64,000 nt of DNA. Source: Runella slithyformis DSM 19594 (lineage in GTDB: Bacteria > Bacteroidota > Bacteroidia > Cytophagales > Spirosomataceae). A program made the translations under genes and the position numbers. The notes beneath the pieces are model-generated. The model was given only the letters and a program-made list of their open reading frames with translations. It was not told the DNA's origin and did no database searches. Shown here one piece after another: positions 16,996 to 25,627 of the stretch (position 1 is its first letter; each line of letters starts with the position of its first letter). The stretch lies in contig NC_015703.1 in NCBI RefSeq assembly GCF_000218895.1, positions 247,501-311,500 on the forward strand. Reading direction: 5' to 3'.

Positions 16996-19900
16996 ATGAA
17001 AAAACTGTTTACGCTTCTCATCACCCTATCGGTATGCTCATTTGTCAAGGCCCAAACGCCTACCTTTCCCCGCAACGGCGTCTATGACGAGCGTCCTGAA
17101 ATGTATGCTTTTACCAATGCCACCATCTATGCAGATGCGCGTACGGTCCTCGAAAATGCCACTTTATTGATCAAAAACGGCGTGATCGTCGGTGTGGGGA
17201 AAGACCTTCAGATCCCCAACGGCACCGTCGTGACCGATCTCAAGGGCCGCCGCATTTATCCGGCACTGATCGACATGGAGTCAGACTACGGAATGCCCGA
17301 AGTACGCCGGACCCAAGGTGCCGGACGGGGTGCTCCGCAGCAGATCGAATCCAACAAAAAAGGAGCTTACGGCTGGAATCAGGCGCTGAATCCCGAAACG
17401 GAAGCAGGGAAGCTCTTTACGGTCAACAACACCAATGCCGACGAAATGCGTAAATTGGGTTTTGCCACCGTTCTGACTCACCACCACGACGGTATCATGC
17501 GCGGAAGCGGTGCCCTGGTCACGCTGGCCACCGACAGCGAAAACAGCGTCATTGTCCGCAGCCCGGTATCGGCCCATTTATCTTTCAGCAAAGGCACTTC
17601 CGGCCAGCAATACCCCAACTCCCCCATGGGAGCCATGGCCCTCCTGCGCCAAACGTATTACGATGCCGAATGGTACAAAACCACGGGCAAGAACGTTGAA
17701 TACAACATTTCGTTGGAAGCCGTCTCTACGCTGAGCAGCCTGCCAACTATCTTTGAAGCAACCGATAAATGGAGTTTACTGCGCGCCGACAAGCTCGGTG
17801 ACGAGTTTAAAACCCAGTACATTTTTCGGGGCAACGGCGATGAATACCAGCGCATTGACGAAATCAAAGCCACCGGCGGCTCGCTCATTGTACCGCTCAA
17901 CTTTCCGGCGGCCTTTGATGTGGAAGATGTATGGGATGCCGACAACGTAAGCCTGGCCGAGATGAAACATTGGGAAATGGCCCCCGCCAATGCCGCCGCT
18001 CTCGAAAAAGCAGGGGTTACTTTCGCCCTGACTTCTGCCTTACTGAAAACCAAAACGGACTTTTGGACCAACCTTCGCAAAGCCATTGAGCATGGCCTGT
18101 CAGAAACCAAAGCGCTGGAAGCGCTCACTACTGTGCCGGCGCAATTGCTCCAATGCGGCGATAAAGTAGGCAGCCTCAAAACCGGCGCCTGGGCCAATTT
18201 CATTATTACCTCGGGCAATCTGTTCAGCGCAGATAATGTCATCTTCGAAAACTGGATTCGCGGCAAAAAATACATCATCAATAACCTTAACCAAACCGAT
18301 ATTCGCGGTACATACGCGTTGACGCTTGATACCGAAAAAGGCAAACTCGTCATTACGGGAAAGCCTGAAAAACCTGAATATCAAATCGTATTGAGTGATA
18401 CCGTAAAAATCACCCCCAAAGTAACCTATCTCAACGACGTTATTTCCCTCAACTTTCAGCCCGACCGGAAGTCTCCCAACACTGCCCGTCTGACCGGCTA
18501 CCGTGAAGGGACGGGTTTTAAGGGAACGGGCGAAAACGCCAAAGGGGCCGCCGTTAAGTGGAATGCTGCTTTGCAGGAACCCTTCAAAGTGGCCGAAGCA
18601 CGCCGCGATACCGCCCAAAAGCCCGTACCTAATGTAGGCAAGCCCCTGTTTCCGTTTGTCGGATTCGGCAATCCCGAAAAGCCTAAATCCGAAACATTGC
18701 TCATCAAAAACGCCACCGTTTGGACCAGCGATGAAGCAGGCATACTGCCCAACAGCGATGTGTTGGTCGAAAACGGCAAAATTGCCCGTATCGGCAAAAA
18801 CCTATCGGCGCCCAATGCCCGCGTGATTGACGGAACCGGCAAGCACCTCACGCCCGGCATCATCGACGAGCACTCGCACATTGCGCTGTTTTCCATCAAC
18901 GAAGGCGGGCAATCCAGCTCGGCGGAAGTGCGCATGAGCGATGTGATCAACCCCGACGACATCAACATTTACCGTCAGCTGGCGGGCGGTGTCACCATGT
19001 CGCAGTTATTGCATGGCTCGGCCAATTCTATCGGCGGGCAGTCGGCAGTGGTGAAACTGAAATGGGGCGGCAACGTTTCGGATATGCTGCTGCCCGAAGC
19101 CCGGTTCATTAAATTTGCGCTGGGAGAAAACGTCAAACAGGCCAACAGCGGTAACCCAACGAGCCGTTATCCTCAGACGCGGATGGGAGTTGAGCAGGTA
19201 TTTATGGATCATTTCAACCGTGCGCGCGAGTATGAGCGCGCCTGGGATTCGTACAATTCCATGAAAACCAAGATCGGAATGCCGATGCCGCGCCGTGACC
19301 TTGAGCTTGATGCGCTCGTTGAAATCCTCAACGCCAAACGCTTCATTACGTGCCACTCGTATGTACAATCCGAAATCAACATGCTCCTCAAAGTCGCTGA
19401 TTCGTTAGGCTTCAAAATCAACACATTTACGCACATTCTGGAAGGATACAAAGTGGCCGATAAGATGAAAAAGCACGGAGTGGCAGGCTCGTCTTTTGCC
19501 GACTGGTGGGCGTATAAAATGGAAGTAAAAGATGCCATTCCGTATAATGCCGCCATACTGGCCAAAGTGGGTGTATTGACCAGTATCAATTCAGACGACG
19601 CCGAAATGGCCCGGCGCCTGAATCAGGAAGCAGCCAAAGCGGTGGAATACGGCGGCATTGCCGAAACCGAAGCCCTTAAAATGGTGACCATCAACCCTGC
19701 CAAGATCATGCACTTAGATAAACGTACCGGCAGCATCAAGACCGGCAAAGACGCAGATATGGTACTGTGGAATAACCACCCGCTTTCCATTTACGCCCGC
19801 CCCGATTATACCATCGTGGAAGGAACGATCTACTACTCTACCGAAGGCGATGAAAAACGCCGCGACGAAGTGGAAAAAGAGCGTGCCCGTCTGGTGCAAA

Positions 19901-20031
19901 AAATGGTTTCTGCCAAGACCGGCGGTGCCACCGCTATCCGTCCGCCGTTTCGTCGTCAGCGCATGTGGCATTGTGAAGATGTGGAAGGCGTCATGGCCGA
20001 AGGGGAAGAGCAGAGCGAGAGCAATAAATAA
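16996..20031 (+). CDS. Large secreted amidohydrolase-family protein with two amidohydrolase-like modules
   Basis: The ATG at 16996 starts a signal peptide (MKKLFTLLITLSVCSFVKAQ); the product has 1011 residues. The N-terminal module (about 30-450) has the flanking beta-sandwich and barrel outline, but its metal-site position reads PALIDMESDYG instead of PGxIDxHxH, so it is probably inactive. The C-terminal module (about 550-980) has PGIIDEHSHIALF, later histidines in ITCHSYV and TFTHILEG, and SINSDDAEMARRLNQEAAKAVEYGG. These are the usual ligands and final aspartate of imidazolonepropionase-like enzymes. The substrate is unknown. The next gene, 33 bases downstream, encodes a related protein, and both probably form one periplasmic system. 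Confidence 0.85.
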   Translation: MKKLFTLLITLSVCSFVKAQTPTFPRNGVYDERPEMYAFTNATIYADARTVLENATLLIKNGVIVGVGKDLQIPNGTVVTDLKGRRIYPALIDMESDYGMPEVRRTQGAGRGAPQQIESNKKGAYGWNQALNPETEAGKLFTVNNTNADEMRKLGFATVLTHHHDGIMRGSGALVTLATDSENSVIVRSPVSAHLSFSKGTSGQQYPNSPMGAMALLRQTYYDAEWYKTTGKNVEYNISLEAVSTLSSLPTIFEATDKWSLLRADKLGDEFKTQYIFRGNGDEYQRIDEIKATGGSLIVPLNFPAAFDVEDVWDADNVSLAEMKHWEMAPANAAALEKAGVTFALTSALLKTKTDFWTNLRKAIEHGLSETKALEALTTVPAQLLQCGDKVGSLKTGAWANFIITSGNLFSADNVIFENWIRGKKYIINNLNQTDIRGTYALTLDTEKGKLVITGKPEKPEYQIVLSDTVKITPKVTYLNDVISLNFQPDRKSPNTARLTGYREGTGFKGTGENAKGAAVKWNAALQEPFKVAEARRDTAQKPVPNVGKPLFPFVGFGNPEKPKSETLLIKNATVWTSDEAGILPNSDVLVENGKIARIGKNLSAPNARVIDGTGKHLTPGIIDEHSHIALFSINEGGQSSSAEVRMSDVINPDDINIYRQLAGGVTMSQLLHGSANSIGGQSAVVKLKWGGNVSDMLLPEARFIKFALGENVKQANSGNPTSRYPQTRMGVEQVFMDHFNRAREYERAWDSYNSMKTKIGMPMPRRDLELDALVEILNAKRFITCHSYVQSEINMLLKVADSLGFKINTFTHILEGYKVADKMKKHGVAGSSFADWWAYKMEVKDAIPYNAAILAKVGVLTSINSDDAEMARRLNQEAAKAVEYGGIAETEALKMVTINPAKIMHLDKRTGSIKTGKDADMVLWNNHPLSIYARPDYTIVEGTIYYSTEGDEKRRDEVEKERARLVQKMVSAKTGGATAIRPPFRRQRMWHCEDVEGVMAEGEEQSESNK

Positions 20032-20064
20032 TCAGTCAAGAATCATACAATGAATTAACTGCCG

Positions 20065-21465
20065 ATGCTGAATACCTCGGTGCTAAACTTTCGAAATTAC
20101 ATGAGAATCCGAAGACTTTCTCACTATCAAATAAAAGGCGGTAAGTCATCTGTTGCTCCGGCAGCTTATTTCTTATTTCTTATTTCCTGCCTCTTATTTC
20201 AACCCGCATCCGCCCAGAACCCCGCCCCGGGCAAGCCCCAGGCCAAACCTATCGCGCTGGTGGGGGGGACCATCCACGTAGGCAACGGGACAGTCATTGA
20301 CAAAGGAACCCTGGTGTTTGACAAAGGAATCCTCACCGCCGTAGGCGATGCAGGTACGAGTTTTGACCGCAGCGCCACCGAAGTGATTGACGTGACCGGC
20401 AAGCACGTTTATCCGGGCCTGATCGCCATGGGCGCTACGACCGGCTTAGTGGAAATCAGCTCCGTTAGGGCCACGGCCGATAATCAGGAAATCGGGGCGC
20501 TGAATCCCAACGTGCGGGCACTGGTGGCCTATAATACTGATTCTGAGGTCATTCCTACACTGCGCAATAACGGTTTGCTGCTTACGCAAGCTACTCCGCA
20601 GGGCGGTACGATTTCGGGTTCGTCGTCGGTGATGGAACTGGACGGATGGAACTGGGAAGATGCCGTTTTGAAAAAAGACGACGGTATCTGGCTCACCTGG
20701 CCGCCCTTTTTTGCGCGCGAATTCAACTTCGATGACTTTTCGGTCAATCTCCGAAAAAACAGTCGACGCCAGGAAGTCATCAACAGTCTGGTGCAGTTAT
20801 TCTCAGATGCCCGCGCATACAGCCAAATTAAAAACCCGAGCATTACCAACCTTAAATTAGAGGCCTTGCGGGGGCTGTTCAGCGGCGGCCAAAACCTGTA
20901 CATCCGCGCTGACAACAGCAAAGACATCGTGGAAGCCGTGCAGTTTGCCAAACTCCAAGGAGTTCAGAAACCGGTCATCGTCGGGGCAGAAGATGCGCTG
21001 CGCGTGGTGGATTTCCTGAGAGAGAACAATGTTCCGGTGGTGCTGGGTGAAACCCACCGCCTGCCGGGCCGTCAGGATGAACCGGTGTATCAGCCTTATC
21101 AACTGCCGTCGCTGTTACAAAAAGCGGGTATCACAGTCGCACTAAGCTACGGCGAGGCCTACTGGCGTACGCGCAACTTGCCTTTTGTAGCCGGTACCGC
21201 CGCCGGGTTTGGCAACCTTGACCGCGAAGAAGCATTAAAAATGATCACCTCTACGCCTGCTAAAATTTTAGGCATTGATAAACAGGTAGGGACGCTGGAA
21301 AAAGGAAAATCAGCCACGCTCGTAGTCTGCAAAGGCGATATTCTGGACATGCGCTCCAACGGCATCGAGCATGCGTTCATCCGAGGCCGTAAAACGGATC
21401 TGGACGACCGCCATAAGCGTCAGTACAAAAAATACAACGATAAGTACGAGATCGGAAATAAATAA
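20065..21465 (+). CDS. Secreted amidohydrolase-like protein lacking the HxH metal motif
   Basis: The 466-residue protein follows the larger amidohydrolase by 33 bases. A basic N-terminal region precedes a signal core (AAYFLFLISCLLFQPASAQ); the ATG at 20101 is an alternative start. The fold is amidohydrolase-like: ALVGGTIHVGNGTVIDKGTLVF, ATEVIDVTGKHVYPGLI, and a C-terminal NLDREEALKMITSTPAKILGIDKQVGTLEKGKSATLVV. The expected HxH after PGLI is replaced by AMGATTG, and no compensating histidine pair is evident. It may be a non-catalytic partner of the upstream enzyme. That role is inference. Confidence 0.82.
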   Translation: MLNTSVLNFRNYMRIRRLSHYQIKGGKSSVAPAAYFLFLISCLLFQPASAQNPAPGKPQAKPIALVGGTIHVGNGTVIDKGTLVFDKGILTAVGDAGTSFDRSATEVIDVTGKHVYPGLIAMGATTGLVEISSVRATADNQEIGALNPNVRALVAYNTDSEVIPTLRNNGLLLTQATPQGGTISGSSSVMELDGWNWEDAVLKKDDGIWLTWPPFFAREFNFDDFSVNLRKNSRRQEVINSLVQLFSDARAYSQIKNPSITNLKLEALRGLFSGGQNLYIRADNSKDIVEAVQFAKLQGVQKPVIVGAEDALRVVDFLRENNVPVVLGETHRLPGRQDEPVYQPYQLPSLLQKAGITVALSYGEAYWRTRNLPFVAGTAAGFGNLDREEALKMITSTPAKILGIDKQVGTLEKGKSATLVVCKGDILDMRSNGIEHAFIRGRKTDLDDRHKRQYKKYNDKYEIGNK

Positions 21466-21480
21466 CAAAGGTTAGCTATA

Positions 21481-21536
21481 GACCTGCCAAGACTGGGCGT
21501 CCCCGTTTTTTAAACTTGGCAGGTCTTTGCTTTTTT
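21481..21536 (+). terminator. Terminator after the amidohydrolase pair
   Basis: An 11-base perfect inverted repeat, GACCTGCCAAG (21481-21491) with CTTGGCAGGTC (21515-21525), has a 23-base loop and is followed by TTTGCTTTTTT. The long loop is unusual, but the position between convergent genes suits a terminator. Confidence 0.55.
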
Positions 21537-21548
21537 ACTGCCCACTGC

Positions 21549-22277
21549 CTACTGCTTCCCTCCGTATTGCTTCATCATCTGTTCCATCGCCTTGCGCCGT
21601 TCGGCGGGTGTCATATTTTTAATCTTTTCGGGATCAAAGGAAACGCCTTTTTTATAATCTGAAGGAATCGTAAAAACGGCCGCTGAAACGGGTTTGGTGT
21701 CGTATTTGACCAAGTCCATCGTCATGCCACCTTCGGGATTTTTCAGTTGTGTTTTGACCACAAACCCTTCCGCACCCGCTTTTTTCAGCTCGTTGTACAT
21801 TTGGTCATTACCGCCGCTCATGCTTGATTTCCAATAACCCATCATTCCCTCGTAGCCGGCAATGTCTTTGGTGGTCCACATGTCCATAGGGCGATTGCTC
21901 ATCGTCACCACAATATGAGTACAATTGAGGTTTTGAAGCTTCTCTTTTCCCACCACTTTTACCGTGACTTTGGCCGCATTGGGATCGTTCGCGGCGGATT
22001 TTGTCGTTACTTCCGTGTAGGTTTTAGAGGCTTCATTCAGCATGACCATGGTATTGGGCTTATCTGGCAACATCAGCATTACCTGCTTATGCGATATGCC
22101 CGGCATCGCCAGGTTGGTTTCCAGACGTACTTTTCCGCTTGCAAACTGCATTTTGCTCGTCGATACATTGCTTTGGCCCTGCCCCGACATCGTCATTTTG
22201 TATTCAATGGTTCCCTGTTGAGCCTGTGCAGAAATGACACCCAAAAGAACTGCTATGGTGATAAGCAACTGTTTCAT
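21549..22277 (-). CDS. DUF4412 family periplasmic protein
   Basis: The 242-residue product has a signal peptide (MKQLLITIAVLLGVISAQAQ) and the DUF4412 pattern. An antiparallel beta stretch begins QGTIEYKMTMSGQG, followed by KVRLETNLAMPG, LQNLNCTHIVVTMSNRPMDMWTTKDIAGY and VFTIPSDYKKG. The C-terminus is helical and charged (MTPAERRKAMEQMMKQYGGKQ). The family is thought to be lipoprotein-carrier-like in fold, but no activity is known. The insertion sequence lies 226 bases upstream of its start, so its promoter region may have been affected. Confidence 0.85.
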   Translation of the reverse strand: MKQLLITIAVLLGVISAQAQQGTIEYKMTMSGQGQSNVSTSKMQFASGKVRLETNLAMPGISHKQVMLMLPDKPNTMVMLNEASKTYTEVTTKSAANDPNAAKVTVKVVGKEKLQNLNCTHIVVTMSNRPMDMWTTKDIAGYEGMMGYWKSSMSGGNDQMYNELKKAGAEGFVVKTQLKNPEGGMTMDLVKYDTKPVSAAVFTIPSDYKKGVSFDPEKIKNMTPAERRKAMEQMMKQYGGKQ

Positions 22278-22503
22278 TCGTAGTTATTTTTGTGAGAAAA
22301 GATATAAAACGCTGATGTTAAGAATGAAGTATACAGAATCGCAAATCACATTCCGCGTTTCATTTTGGCAGACTGTATGCGCGACATACCCATGATTTTG
22401 CGAAGTTATTGATTAAAGAAAAGCCTATCTGTTATTTCTTTCATAAAATCAATTTCACTTGAACAATAAAGATTATAAAACAGGGTCCACCTAAACACAA
22501 AAA

Positions 22504-23944
22504 CATGAGTCATCCCGAAGTTTGGCAAGCGCAACAAGCAGTGTAAAGCACGTGGGAGATGGCGAGTCTTAATCTGTAAATCGGTATCGAAGCGTTTCGG
22601 TACCGATTTCCTGTTCTATGGCACCAATGTCTGAGAAAAAGCGGAATCCAATGGCTCCAATTTCTCAATAACATCAGCAGAAAATCATAGACTAATGCTA
22701 CAATAGCAAGTAATTTGAGTCTATTTTCCCAGAACCAAAGCCTGGGTGACTCCATACCCAATTCGGCTTTACTACATCTAAAGGTTTGCTCTATATTCCA
22801 GCGATGCATATAAGAATGACACATCTCCCAAGCCAATCGAGTATTGGTAATGGCAATGGAGGTTAGCAGATACATAGGGGGCTGTAAACTTTTTTTGTCA
22901 CGTACGATAATGAGCCATAGGGATTTATCTTTGAAATCAGCGTGAGTGACCTGTGTGTAAGCGATCGTGACATACTTACTGATTTTGCGTTGGTTATCAC
23001 GAAGCATTTTACGCCCCACTGCTTTGAAAGAGCGAGCTAATAAATGAGTCTGTTTGGTTCCTTTTTCAGAATGGCATAATAGATGTGTTTTCTTCCAACG
23101 AACTAAAAAGTCCTGTTTAAACTCATTCATCCATTCAATCGTCCAGGCATTGGCATAACCTCGGTCTAACACATGCAGAACGCTGCTTCCAATGGTTTTA
23201 TGGAGCTTTTTTGAGCATCCGAAAGATAATGTTGGTCCCTACTTCCTGATATTTACCCCTTGATGTCCACCAACTCATCTGACATACACTTGGAGTTTGT
23301 CCCAAAGCTGACAAAAGGGTAGCTGTCCAATGAAAGCCGGGCACACAAATGCGTTGAGTAGGTGGCTTATAAAAGCCTTTTCTTATTTTGGTCAATCTTT
23401 TGCCTTTACTGCTTTCCACACTGCATAAGCCTTCCAAAAACCATGATTCACTCTTTTCAATCTTACTCTCATCCCACAGCAGTAAAGGACGTTGACCATT
23501 GGATTGTAAGGACTTAATTCGCTCACGGCTACGTTCAAAGAAAAAGTCATCAATCAATGTGGAAGACCATTTTTTACATCGAAGTAAATTGCTGATACGC
23601 TTCGTACCCGCCGGGGCGTGCGATAATCCACAAATATACCCGCCTAACTCGCTCAATAACAGCCCCATCCTGTTGTGACGAAACACCAATATCGCCATAA
23701 ATAAGTCATAGAATGTACTCACCAAACGAGTATCAATCAGGGCATCTAAGCGAAGTTGAAGTGGGTGAAGATACCGATGCCCCCGTTCTAAAATGAAGTC
23801 TGAAGCTCTTGACTTTGAAGCGTTTTTATCCTTGTTTTGCAGTATTGTTCTGAACATAAAAAGACCTCCCTGTTTTTGAGTTTGTAGTGACTCTCAAAAT
23901 TACAAGGAGGTTCTTTTTTACCCTAAACTTCGGGATGACTCATG
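22504..23944 (-). mobile_element. IS4-family insertion sequence with 20-bp perfect terminal inverted repeats
   Basis: The element is bounded by 20-base perfect inverted repeats: CATGAGTCATCCCGAAGTTT at 22504-22523 and its complement at 23925-23944. It spans about 1.44 kb and carries one transposase region on the minus strand. The transposase stop lies inside the left repeat. No target-site duplication was seen next to the ends as drawn. The outer CATG is itself palindromic, so the exact ends could be up to four bases further in. It sits between the DUF4412 and NmrA genes. Confidence 0.9.
22510..23857 (-). pseudogene. IS4-family transposase with a frameshift at an A6 run
   Basis: Two frames together encode a full IS4-type DDE transposase. 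The first (23857-23198) carries LLWDESKIEKSE with the first catalytic aspartate. The second, ending at 22510, carries LDRGYA with the second aspartate and the YREK signature Y-x2-R-x3-E-x6-K in YMHRWNIEQTFRCSK. The frames meet at six adenines (minus strand, 23212-23207). One adenine fewer would give a continuous reading ...MLKKLHKTIGSSVLHVLDRGYA. It is therefore either a recent one-base insertion or a copy rescued by slippage on the A-run. A promoter-like TAATTTTG (23895-23902, minus) lies upstream of its ATG. Confidence 0.88.
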
Positions 23945-23965
23945 TTCATTTTCATGGCCATTTCC

Positions 23966-24850
23966 CTACGCCTTAAACGCCGGGGCAAATTCATTTTTGG
24001 CAAATTCTTCCAACGTGGTTGGGGTCGTATTGTCGGCATTCCGCTCGTAGCCCTTGAGGTATTCACCGGAATTCAGGCCGTCAAAGAGTTCATTGTATCC
24101 ATCGGCAATGGTTTCGGGGATTCCCGCACCGAGCATTCCTGCCCGAGCATCCGCCGGCGAAAATTGTACATAGTAAAACGGTTGACCGACCGCTGCGCTC
24201 AGTACGGCCGTTGCTTCAGGCATGGTATAATCGGCGGCACCCGCAACAAATACATGCGAATGCCCTTCAAAGTCAAGCGCCAGCAAGTGCCTAATAGCCA
24301 ATGCTGCAATGTCGCGGGTGTGCACGAGCGGCATCTTCAAATCAGACCGCAGCGCATATCCCTGAATACCGGCCGCTTTGATCATACCGATATTTCCGTA
24401 AAAATTCTCCATAAAATAAGCCGCCCTTAAGTTCAGAACGTTAAGCCCTCCGACGGTTTTCAGCGCCTGTTCCAACTCATAAAGACCGCTCACCGGCCCT
24501 GCTCCCGTTGGCATGTGGGCACCCATTGAACTCAACACAACAGCGTACTTTACTCCCGAATCCTGCAAGGCTTCCACAAAATTTTGAATAATTTCGCGCT
24601 GATAGGCCCGCCAATCCTTCACGTCCCATTTTGGGGGAATCAACAAATAGACAGCATCCGCTCCATTGAATGTTTCTTTCAAAAAAGCAGCATCTTCTAA
24701 CGTCCCAATGGCTAATTGTGCCCCTTTTTCGGCAAGCCTGGCTCCTTTAGCGGCATTACGAACAACGGCTTTTACTTCTTTTCCTGCGGCAAGCAGCGCT
24801 TCGGCGATGGCATGCCCTGTGTTTCCGGTGGCTCCTGTAATAACGTACAT
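23966..24850 (-). CDS. NmrA-type NAD(P)H-binding reductase
   Basis: This 294-residue atypical short-chain dehydrogenase begins MYVITGATGNTGHAIAEALLAAGKEVKAVVRN, the Rossmann GxxGxxG of NmrA/QorB-like proteins. AVVLSSMGAHMPTGAGPVSGLYELEQAL and LRAAYFMENFY are typical of the group, which includes NAD(P)H-quinone oxidoreductases and redox sensors. The Met at 24850 was chosen because the Rossmann motif follows at once; the frame continues to 24895. The gene lies downstream of a TetR regulator, with a matching operator between them. The substrate is unknown. Confidence 0.87.
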   Translation of the reverse strand: MYVITGATGNTGHAIAEALLAAGKEVKAVVRNAAKGARLAEKGAQLAIGTLEDAAFLKETFNGADAVYLLIPPKWDVKDWRAYQREIIQNFVEALQDSGVKYAVVLSSMGAHMPTGAGPVSGLYELEQALKTVGGLNVLNLRAAYFMENFYGNIGMIKAAGIQGYALRSDLKMPLVHTRDIAALAIRHLLALDFEGHSHVFVAGAADYTMPEATAVLSAAVGQPFYYVQFSPADARAGMLGAGIPETIADGYNELFDGLNSGEYLKGYERNADNTTPTTLEEFAKNEFAPAFKA

Positions 24851-24896
24851 GATTTGGGTGTTTATTGAATTAAGTAATCGTTTAAAACTATACATA

Positions 24897-24912
24897 CATA
24901 CTTGTTGGTATG
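24897..24912. promoter_or_regulatory. TetR operator copy before the NmrA-type gene
   Basis: CATAC-N6-GTATG is a perfect 5+5 palindrome located 47 bases before the reductase start. It shares half-sites and spacer length with the palindrome upstream of the tetR gene. Confidence 0.65.
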
Positions 24913-24929
24913 CATGTGTGCAAAAAAAA

Positions 24930-25517
24930 TCAGCCTTTGAGGCTTTCGGTAAATTGCTTTAACTGGACAATGACCATTTCAAATATGGCGCGGCTTTGCA
25001 TAGCTTTGGCTACGCTAAACCCTCCTTCAATGGACGACAGATAAAAGAAGGCGGTTTGGGTTGGGTTAAAATCAAGCTTAAATTCTCCCGCTAATTGGGC
25101 ATTTTTCAACCCTGTCTCTATTTGTTGCTGCATTTGATGGGTGATTCGATAGAGTCTTTTACGAAAACCTTCATCTAAAGGCGGCATTTCCTGCGTAAGG
25201 TTCGTCAACGGGCAGCCAAGTTTAATTTGCTCATCCGTTTGGGCAAAACTGCGGTAAAAATCCAAGGTTGTGAGCAATACCGATTCAAAGTTCTTGTCCG
25301 ACTGCTCAAAGGGTTTCCAGATAGAAAGATAGCGCGGAGCTACCAATTCATCCAAAATAGCGTAGCCCAAGTCAAATTTATTGGGAAAATAATGATACAA
25401 AGCTCCTTTAGTAATGCCCATTTCGACCACCACCTTATCCGCACGAACTCCCTGAAAGCCGTTTCGATGAATTGCCTCGAAGTTTTTTTGCAATATTTCG
25501 GTACGTGTATCGGTCAT
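24930..25517 (-). CDS. TetR/AcrR family transcriptional regulator
   Basis: The 195-residue protein has the N-terminal TetR helix-turn-helix (TEILQKNFEAIHRNGFQGVRADKVVVEMGITKGALYHYFPNKFDL) and a helical ligand domain with a C-terminal dimerisation part. It is transcribed in the same direction as the NmrA-type gene, 79 bases apart. Identical-spacing palindromes stand in front of both genes, so it probably represses itself and the reductase. The inducer is not predictable from the sequence. Confidence 0.93.
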   Translation of the reverse strand: MTDTRTEILQKNFEAIHRNGFQGVRADKVVVEMGITKGALYHYFPNKFDLGYAILDELVAPRYLSIWKPFEQSDKNFESVLLTTLDFYRSFAQTDEQIKLGCPLTNLTQEMPPLDEGFRKRLYRITHQMQQQIETGLKNAQLAGEFKLDFNPTQTAFFYLSSIEGGFSVAKAMQSRAIFEMVIVQLKQFTESLKG

Positions 25518-25533
25518 GATGGCACAAAGGTAA

Positions 25534-25551
25534 ACATACCAATCAGTATGT
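25534..25551. promoter_or_regulatory. TetR autoregulatory operator
   Basis: ACATAC-N6-GTATGT is a perfect 6+6 palindrome centred about 25 bases upstream of the tetR start codon, where a bound repressor would block transcription. It is the better of two copies in this locus. Confidence 0.7.
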
Positions 25552-25571
25552 CAAGTTTTTTTAGATTTATT

Positions 25572-25608
25572 TTAAAAAATAAGCCCCTTCGTCAAGAAAG
25601 GGCTTATT
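25572..25608 (-). terminator. Terminator after the ATP-grasp gene
   Basis: The arms AATAAGCCC and GGGCTTATT (25578-25586 and 25600-25608) form a hairpin. On the minus strand it is followed by TTTTTTAAAAT. It lies 20 bases after the ATP-grasp stop. Confidence 0.75.
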
Positions 25609-25627
25609 GATGAGCTTCCTGAAATGC

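Noticed and set aside
23198-23212. Programmed -1 frameshift in the IS4 transposase
   Set aside because: The two frames are related by the equivalent of losing one base, so a -1 ribosomal shift at the A-run would not join them. Transcript slippage or a mutation fits better.
22490-23960. Target-site duplication of the IS element
   Set aside because: No matching direct repeat of 4 or more bases is visible next to the inverted repeats, apart from the palindromic CATG that belongs to both ends.
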